Source: Thermoplasmata archaeon
GTDB taxonomy: Archaea; Thermoplasmatota; Thermoplasmata; Lutacidiplasmatales; UBA184
Direction: 5' to 3'
DNA length: 64,000 nt
NCBI GenBank assembly: GCA_021819135.1
Contig: JAKASE010000003.1
Location: 62,001-126,000, forward strand
Under the pieces are notes generated by a model. That model saw only the letters and a list, made by a program, of their open reading frames with translations. It was not told the origin of the DNA and did no database searches. The number at the start of each line of letters is the position of its first letter. Position 1 is the stretch's first letter. Shown in pieces: positions 60,659-64,000 of the stretch. A program made the translations under genes and the position numbers.

Positions 60659-60932
60659 AATGTTCGACTCGCGGCAACGAGGAGTCGCGACGCCCGACCG
60701 TCAACTCCCGGAGCGCGCCGAACCGGGCCGGAGGGGACTCCTCGGATGCTTTTGGCGGGGGGATGCGTCCGGTCGCCGTGTAAGGCCCGCAGAGAAACGA
60801 CGCAAGAACCCGGTCGTACGCTCGAGCTATCGATCCAAGGAAGTCCGCGACATCCACGCGGCCCACGCGACATGCCGCATCGCGGGGATTCACAATAGAC
60901 CGGACCTCGACCCATAGGAATCGTCATCGTTT
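60659..60932. other. Intergenic stretch without a supported gene
   Basis: Divergent region between the toxin-antitoxin operon and the terminal operon. Short frames on both strands lack family features. No tRNA, direct repeat or attachment site recognised. Confidence 0.45.
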
Positions 60933-60960
60933 GTAACATTGGTTTACGATTTTCTTATCA
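60933..60960 (+). promoter_or_regulatory. Promoter with an inverted repeat for the terminal operon
   Basis: Near-palindrome GTAAC-N5-TTTAC (60933-60947; four of five arm positions symmetric) followed by a strong TATA box TTTCTTATCA (60951-60960) set about 43 bp before GTG 60999. Confidence 0.55.
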
Positions 60961-60998
60961 ACGGCGGCCACGTTCTACTCTCCTGAGGACGAACAGCC

Positions 60999-61256
60999 GT
61001 GGTTGGGGTCGGGAACTCCGAGATCGTTCGAGCAGACCACGAGTCGGTAGACTTGTATCAGGTGAATCTTCCGCTTCACCAGCCCGCCATCGCCCGGAAG
61101 AACGTAGGCGAGTATCTTGACCGACTGATTCGTCTGCTGCCTCCCGGGGCCGCACTAGAGTTCGTGCGCGAGCTCCCACGCCGGGTCGATCGGGAACAGC
61201 TGTTCGCCGACATGGAAGCCCTGGTACGCCTCCTCAGACTGACCGAGCATCGGTGA
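60999..61256 (+). CDS. Unknown small protein, first gene of the terminal operon
   Basis: 85 residues from GTG 60999. A short beta-like start (SVDLYQVNLPLHQPAIARKN) is followed by amphipathic helices (NVGEYLDRLIRLLPPGAALEFVREL, QLFADMEALVRLLRL). No family recognised. Preceded by the operon's promoter; a leader of about 17 nt is predicted. Confidence 0.6.
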   Translation: MVGVGNSEIVRADHESVDLYQVNLPLHQPAIARKNVGEYLDRLIRLLPPGAALEFVRELPRRVDREQLFADMEALVRLLRLTEHR

Positions 61257-61259
61257 GGA

Positions 61260-61343
61260 ATGTCGGTTCCCGAACGATGGGTGGAAAGGACGGGGGCAGC
61301 CACTGACCTCGGCCACATCGCTGGTTCACTGTCCGCAACATGA
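61260..61343 (+). CDS. Possible 27-residue micro-protein bridging two operon genes
   Basis: ATG 61260 lies 3 bp after the previous stop and the frame ends in TGA overlapping ATG 61340 as ATGA, the same coupling used by the other genes here. The product, starting MSVPERWVERTG, has no recognised motif. It may instead be only a translational relay, or chance. Confidence 0.3.
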   Translation: MSVPERWVERTGAATDLGHIAGSLSAT

Positions 61344-61633
61344 CGGACGAAGGCGCTGAAGGCGCCGCGACGGAGACCCCGTCGCAGGGAACCCTTTCGA
61401 GAGAGACAGCGGCGAACACGGCGAAGTGGCCCACCGGGCCGCTCGATGAGGAGGAACTGCGCCAGCTCGTCCGGGCCTGCGCGAAGGCGTACACCCGACT
61501 GGTCGAGCCGCTGATCTACGCGCTCCACTACACGGATCGTCTGGAAGGCCGAGAGCACCTCTCCAATTCGGTACTGCGCACTCTCCGCGGGATGTTCGAG
61601 CAGCTCCGGACAGCGGCCGGCCCCGCACGCTGA
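61340..61633 (+). CDS. Unknown helical protein of the terminal operon
   Basis: 97 residues. The first 35 are acidic and low-complexity, then helices: DEEELRQLVRACAKAYTRLVEPLIYALHY and SNSVLRTLRGMFEQLRTA. No family recognised. Its ATG overlaps the stop of a possible upstream micro-gene. Confidence 0.6.
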   Translation: MTDEGAEGAATETPSQGTLSRETAANTAKWPTGPLDEEELRQLVRACAKAYTRLVEPLIYALHYTDRLEGREHLSNSVLRTLRGMFEQLRTAAGPAR

Positions 61634-61643
61634 GGCAAGGTCG

Positions 61644-62093
61644 ATGAGCGACGAGGAGGAGCCGACCGATCCCTCGGCCTTCTCCCACCTCCCCTCCGGC
61701 CAGAGGCTCTACCACCTGGTTCTCGCGATGTCGGAGGAGCAGATCCTCCAGTCTCATGAGCGGGAAGGCTTCTGGCCGGATCCGCACCCGGAGAGGGCTC
61801 ACTACCCCATCATGGCCGAGCTCTGGTCCGACGTGGATGAGATCGCCGACGCGCTGCTCGAAGAGGACCCGACAGACGCGGTTGCACTCGACTACCGCAA
61901 GCGGTGGTCCGCCTACGACGCGGCGTACCGCGATCCAAGGGACCGGACCTGGTGGATGCTTCCCACGGAGGCCAGGGAACGGGCGAGGATCATCAAGCGC
62001 TTCCTCCTCCGGGCGGGACCGCTCTCCCTTCGTCGGCGCGAAGGCGACTCCTCCCGGGACTACTGGACGAAGGAAGCGCTGGAGTACGAATGA
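61644..62093 (+). CDS. Unknown protein A, tandem paralog of the gene at 62542
   Basis: 149 residues. Acidic start, then HLPSGQRLYHLVLAMSEEQI, WSDVDEIADALLEEDP, and a basic, Trp-containing end with IIKRFLLRAGPLSLRRR and SSRDYWTKEALEYE. These three blocks recur almost unchanged in the product at 62542-62967. Basic and aromatic-rich C-terminus suggests nucleic acid contact, unproven. No family recognised. It ends inside ATG 62090. Confidence 0.7.
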   Translation: MSDEEEPTDPSAFSHLPSGQRLYHLVLAMSEEQILQSHEREGFWPDPHPERAHYPIMAELWSDVDEIADALLEEDPTDAVALDYRKRWSAYDAAYRDPRDRTWWMLPTEARERARIIKRFLLRAGPLSLRRREGDSSRDYWTKEALEYE

Positions 62094-62545
62094 GCAACGG
62101 TCAGTTTACGCCAGAAGAGGAAGTGGAATGGTGGACGGGGTACGCCCTCGAGGGCCTGGAACGGCGGCCACGGCGCGTGGCCCCTTTGCCGCCTCAGGGG
62201 CCCGGCGATGGCTCCCAGATGGATCTCGACAGAATGGAGCTGACCGACGGCCTGAGACTTGGCGTGGAGGAAGGTCTCAAGCGGGGCTACCTCAGGGGGG
62301 TCGGTTGGACGGGCGCCGCCATGCCGGTGGTCGAGATCACCGAGCTGGGCCGGCACGCTCCCCCGTTGAAGCCCGGGACCATCGCGCCCCCAGGTCAACG
62401 GAAGATGCTCCGCCGCCTCGAGTTCGGCCTCGCCGCCCGTGCGCGACGCTCAACGCAGACCGGGGAAAGGCTCACAAGAGGGCACCTCGCCGACCTCATT
62501 GCAGCCGCCGAGGAGGAAGTCGGACGCGGGGGAGATCCGACATGA
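62090..62545 (+). CDS. Unknown protein B, set between the two paralogs
   Basis: 151 residues from ATG 62090 (ATGA overlap). Begins with a polar WWTGYALEGLERRPRR segment, then DLDRMELTDGLRLGVEEGLKRGYLRG and a C-terminal basic helix pair (RKMLRRLEFGLAARARRST, HLADLIAAAEEEV). No family recognised. Lies between two copies of the same gene, so it was either part of the duplicated unit's spacing or inserted later. Confidence 0.65.
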   Translation: MSNGQFTPEEEVEWWTGYALEGLERRPRRVAPLPPQGPGDGSQMDLDRMELTDGLRLGVEEGLKRGYLRGVGWTGAAMPVVEITELGRHAPPLKPGTIAPPGQRKMLRRLEFGLAARARRSTQTGERLTRGHLADLIAAAEEEVGRGGDPT

Positions 62546-62967
62546 TCGAAGACGAGGAAGTGGGCGATGCCTCTCAGTTTGCCCACCTGCCTTCCGGGCA
62601 GCGGCTCTACCACTTGGTTCTCGCGATGTCGGACGAGCAGATCAGGAACGGCCAGGTCCCCACGCTCGACATGCCCTGCCCGGCGCTCGCCGAGGTCTGG
62701 TCCGACGTGGACGAGCTCTCTCTCCTGATGCTGGAAGAGGACCCCGAGGACTCCGCGGCAACCGACTACCGACAGAAGTGGAACGAGCTGAACGTCGCCT
62801 GGAGGGACCCGGGACGGAGGAACTGGAAGATGACCGCGGCCGAGGGCCGCGCCCGGTCCCGCGTGATCAAGCGGTTCCTGCTCCGAGCCGGGCCGCTCTC
62901 GCTCCGCCGGCGCAAGGGCGACTCCTCCAGGGACTACTGGACGCAGGAGGCGCTCGAGTTTCAATGA
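62542..62967 (+). CDS. Unknown protein A', tandem paralog of the gene at 61644
   Basis: 141 residues from ATG 62542 (ATGA overlap). Shares with the 61644 product HLPSGQRLYHLVLAMS, WSDVDEL, EEDP, IKRFLLRAGPLSLRRR and DSSRDYW, with long runs of near-identical DNA, so the duplication looks recent. The middle differs: it lacks the HEREGFWPDPHPE insert of the first copy and has VPTLDMPCPALAE instead. Confidence 0.7.
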   Translation: MIEDEEVGDASQFAHLPSGQRLYHLVLAMSDEQIRNGQVPTLDMPCPALAEVWSDVDELSLLMLEEDPEDSAATDYRQKWNELNVAWRDPGRRNWKMTAAEGRARSRVIKRFLLRAGPLSLRRRKGDSSRDYWTQEALEFQ

Positions 62968-63224
62968 CGGACGACGAGACGGGCGACGTATCCCAGCATG
63001 TGCAGATGGCCCGAATCCTCAAACGGATCCCGGCGAACCCAGATGACCGATCGGCTTGTTGCGGGGTGTGCGGTCGGCGTCCTCCCGCGGTGAAGCTTCG
63101 GCTCGCGATCATCCCCGAGGCCGCACCTCCAGGGGAGGAGATGGTCTCAGTGTGGATTCTCTGCGAGGGCTGCGGGGTGCTGAAGGGCGCGATTTGGCCC
63201 GCGCGTGGAGCCCCAGGAGAATGA
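62964..63224 (+). CDS. Small zinc-finger-like protein of the terminal operon
   Basis: 86 residues from ATG 62964 (ATGA overlap). Two cysteine pairs, CCGVCG near residue 32 and CEGCG near 70, are spaced like a zinc ribbon with a Pro/Gly-rich middle. No family recognised; a DNA- or protein-binding role is inferred. Confidence 0.65.
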   Translation: MTDDETGDVSQHVQMARILKRIPANPDDRSACCGVCGRRPPAVKLRLAIIPEAAPPGEEMVSVWILCEGCGVLKGAIWPARGAPGE

Positions 63225-64000
63225 ACGAGAAGGAGATCCGCAGCCCGCTTGCGAAGGCCGTCGCCTCGGACCGCGACGTGAGCGAGCCGGTGGCGACGGA
63301 GCTGGTCGACCGCTACCTCGACTGGCGGGCTAAGCTCGAGGGCCGACCGGTAGTGCCCTGGGAGGAGCGGAAAGCGAAGCGATACATTGACCGGACCTGG
63401 CTCTTCGAGGGTCGGCCATCGGTGGTCTTCGCCGGCCAAGGGAAGGGGAAGTCGAACTTCGCGGCATGGACCATCGAGAAGACTCTCGAAACGCGGCCCG
63501 ATCATGACATCTACACGAACGTCACGTTCCCCTGGGACGAGGACGGCGGAGGACCGCCCGAGGCCAAGCCCTGCGAGCGGCTCCACCCGATCTCGTCGCT
63601 GAGCGAAGTCCTCCGCGGCGCGGCCACGTCGGTCAAGGCCGGCCGCAAGCCCGCGGTCCTCATCGACGAGATGGACCAGGCGGTCACGTCGTACAACTGG
63701 GCGAGCGAGGACGCCCAGAGCTGGCAACGGCTCATCAACATCGAGCGGCACCTACGGATCCGCGGGCCGCTCCTCGTCTACCACGCCTACCGGCACATCC
63801 CCATCGTGCTGCGCGAGGGGACGATGCTCAAGGCGCTCCTCCAAGTGATCGTCAAGGAGCACGACCACTGGGTCATCTGCCGCGAAGAGGACGGGTTTCT
63901 CCGCGTCCCGCCGACGATCCTCCCCTACCTCGTGTACGGACTTCGTGGGTTCGACATCGACGTGGACGTGCAGGACATGGAGCGGCACCTGAGCGGGAGC
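63221..64000 (+). CDS. P-loop ATPase, Zot/FtsK-HerA-like, truncated by the window
   Basis: 260 codons visible from ATG 63221 (ATGA overlap), still open at 64000. Walker A is VVFAGQGKGKSNFAA (about 69-83) and Walker B is PAVLIDEMDQAV (about 143-154), followed by RHLRIRGPLLVYHAYRHIPIVLR, a sensor-like region. The order and spacing recall packaging, conjugation or Zot-type ATPases carried by archaeal plasmids and viruses. An N-terminal 60-residue helical segment precedes the P-loop. It is probably the motor of the element. Confidence 0.75.
   Translation, partial: MNEKEIRSPLAKAVASDRDVSEPVATELVDRYLDWRAKLEGRPVVPWEERKAKRYIDRTWLFEGRPSVVFAGQGKGKSNFAAWTIEKTLETRPDHDIYTNVTFPWDEDGGGPPEAKPCERLHPISSLSEVLRGAATSVKAGRKPAVLIDEMDQAVTSYNWASEDAQSWQRLINIERHLRIRGPLLVYHAYRHIPIVLREGTMLKALLQVIVKEHDHWVICREEDGFLRVPPTILPYLVYGLRGFDIDVDVQDMERHLSGS

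Larger units (their letters stand above)
60933..64000 (+). mobile_element. Candidate integrated plasmid or virus segment, right end outside window
   Basis: A single operon of seven or eight small genes, nearly all overlapping by ATGA, with no recognisable housekeeping function. It contains a tandem-duplicated gene and ends in a P-loop ATPase resembling the packaging or secretion ATPases of archaeal plasmids and viruses. It follows a toxin-antitoxin pair. No integrase or attachment sites are seen, so the boundaries are guesses. Confidence 0.4.

Noticed and set aside
60603-60917. Plus-strand 104-residue and minus-strand 82-residue frames upstream of the MNT gene
   Set aside because: They overlap the MNT promoter and palindrome and show no family or promoter of their own.
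1-64000. CRISPR array, rRNA genes, insertion sequences with transposase
   Set aside because: No spaced direct repeats, no rRNA segments and no transposase or integrase motif were found on either strand.

Overview
The window is 64 kb of a very GC-rich archaeal chromosome. Archaeal markers include ribosomal protein L40e, archease, a Pcc1-type KEOPS subunit, AMMECR1, a geranylgeranyl-reductase-family flavoprotein and the LysW lysine/arginine pathway. Many genes also have a TATA-like box 25-30 bp before an ATG or GTG, which points to leaderless mRNAs. Together with cytoplasmic and membrane families common in that phylum, this suggests a Thermoplasmatota-like lineage, but I cannot fix the phylum from sequence alone. 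Heme O synthase, thioredoxin reductase, a fused electron-transfer flavoprotein and pirin suggest some aerobic or redox-flexible metabolism.

Layout. 1-8.4 kb: truncated gamma-glutamyltransferase, tRNA-Gly(GCC), an unusual cysteine-rich mini-protein, TrmI, and a cell-envelope cluster (DUF4129, small membrane protein, DUF58, membrane protein) followed at 8.6 kb by its usual partner MoxR. 9.6-19.6 kb: SerA with a class-V aminotransferase, archease, a DPM1-like glycosyltransferase, L40e, AMMECR1, IleRS, a bactofilin-like protein, a CoA-binding protein, a VOC protein and a CPBP protease. 19.6-29.9 kb: fused ETF beta-alpha, then a minus-strand run (ferredoxin, geranylgeranyl reductase, two unknowns, DUF1028, Pcc1), thioredoxin reductase, an ABC-2 exporter with a flavin reductase, and an MTHFR-like protein. 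29.9-32.7 kb: a nickel operon (NiCoT permease, NikR, degenerate M29-like protein) with stop/start overlaps. 32.7-41.2 kb: an ACT-domain regulator divergent from an eight-gene operon argG-argH-lysW-lysX-argC-lysZ-lysJ-lysK. LysW carries the growing intermediate, LysX attaches the amino acid, LysZ, ArgC and LysJ phosphorylate, reduce and aminate it, LysK releases it, and ArgG/ArgH finish arginine. This suggests a dual lysine/arginine pathway.

41-56 kb holds scattered housekeeping and accessory genes: pirin with a double-palindrome promoter, PiT phosphate permease, heme O synthase, a MoaD-like/beta-propeller gene pair, a methyltransferase, a RibD/DHFR-like reductase, cytidine deaminase, an IMPase/HisN-like phosphatase, a radical SAM protein with a rare CX5CX2C cluster motif, an MMPL exporter and a beta-hydroxyacid dehydrogenase. 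56-64 kb is accessory: a Nudix-like protein, a class III nucleotidyl cyclase fused to a TolB-like domain and TPRs, an 830-bp gene-free stretch, a HEPN/MNT toxin-antitoxin pair with a zinc-ribbon antitoxin, and then a tightly coupled operon of unrecognised small genes. That operon has a tandem-duplicated gene and ends in a truncated P-loop ATPase; it looks like part of an integrated plasmid or virus and is the best candidate here for an undescribed system.
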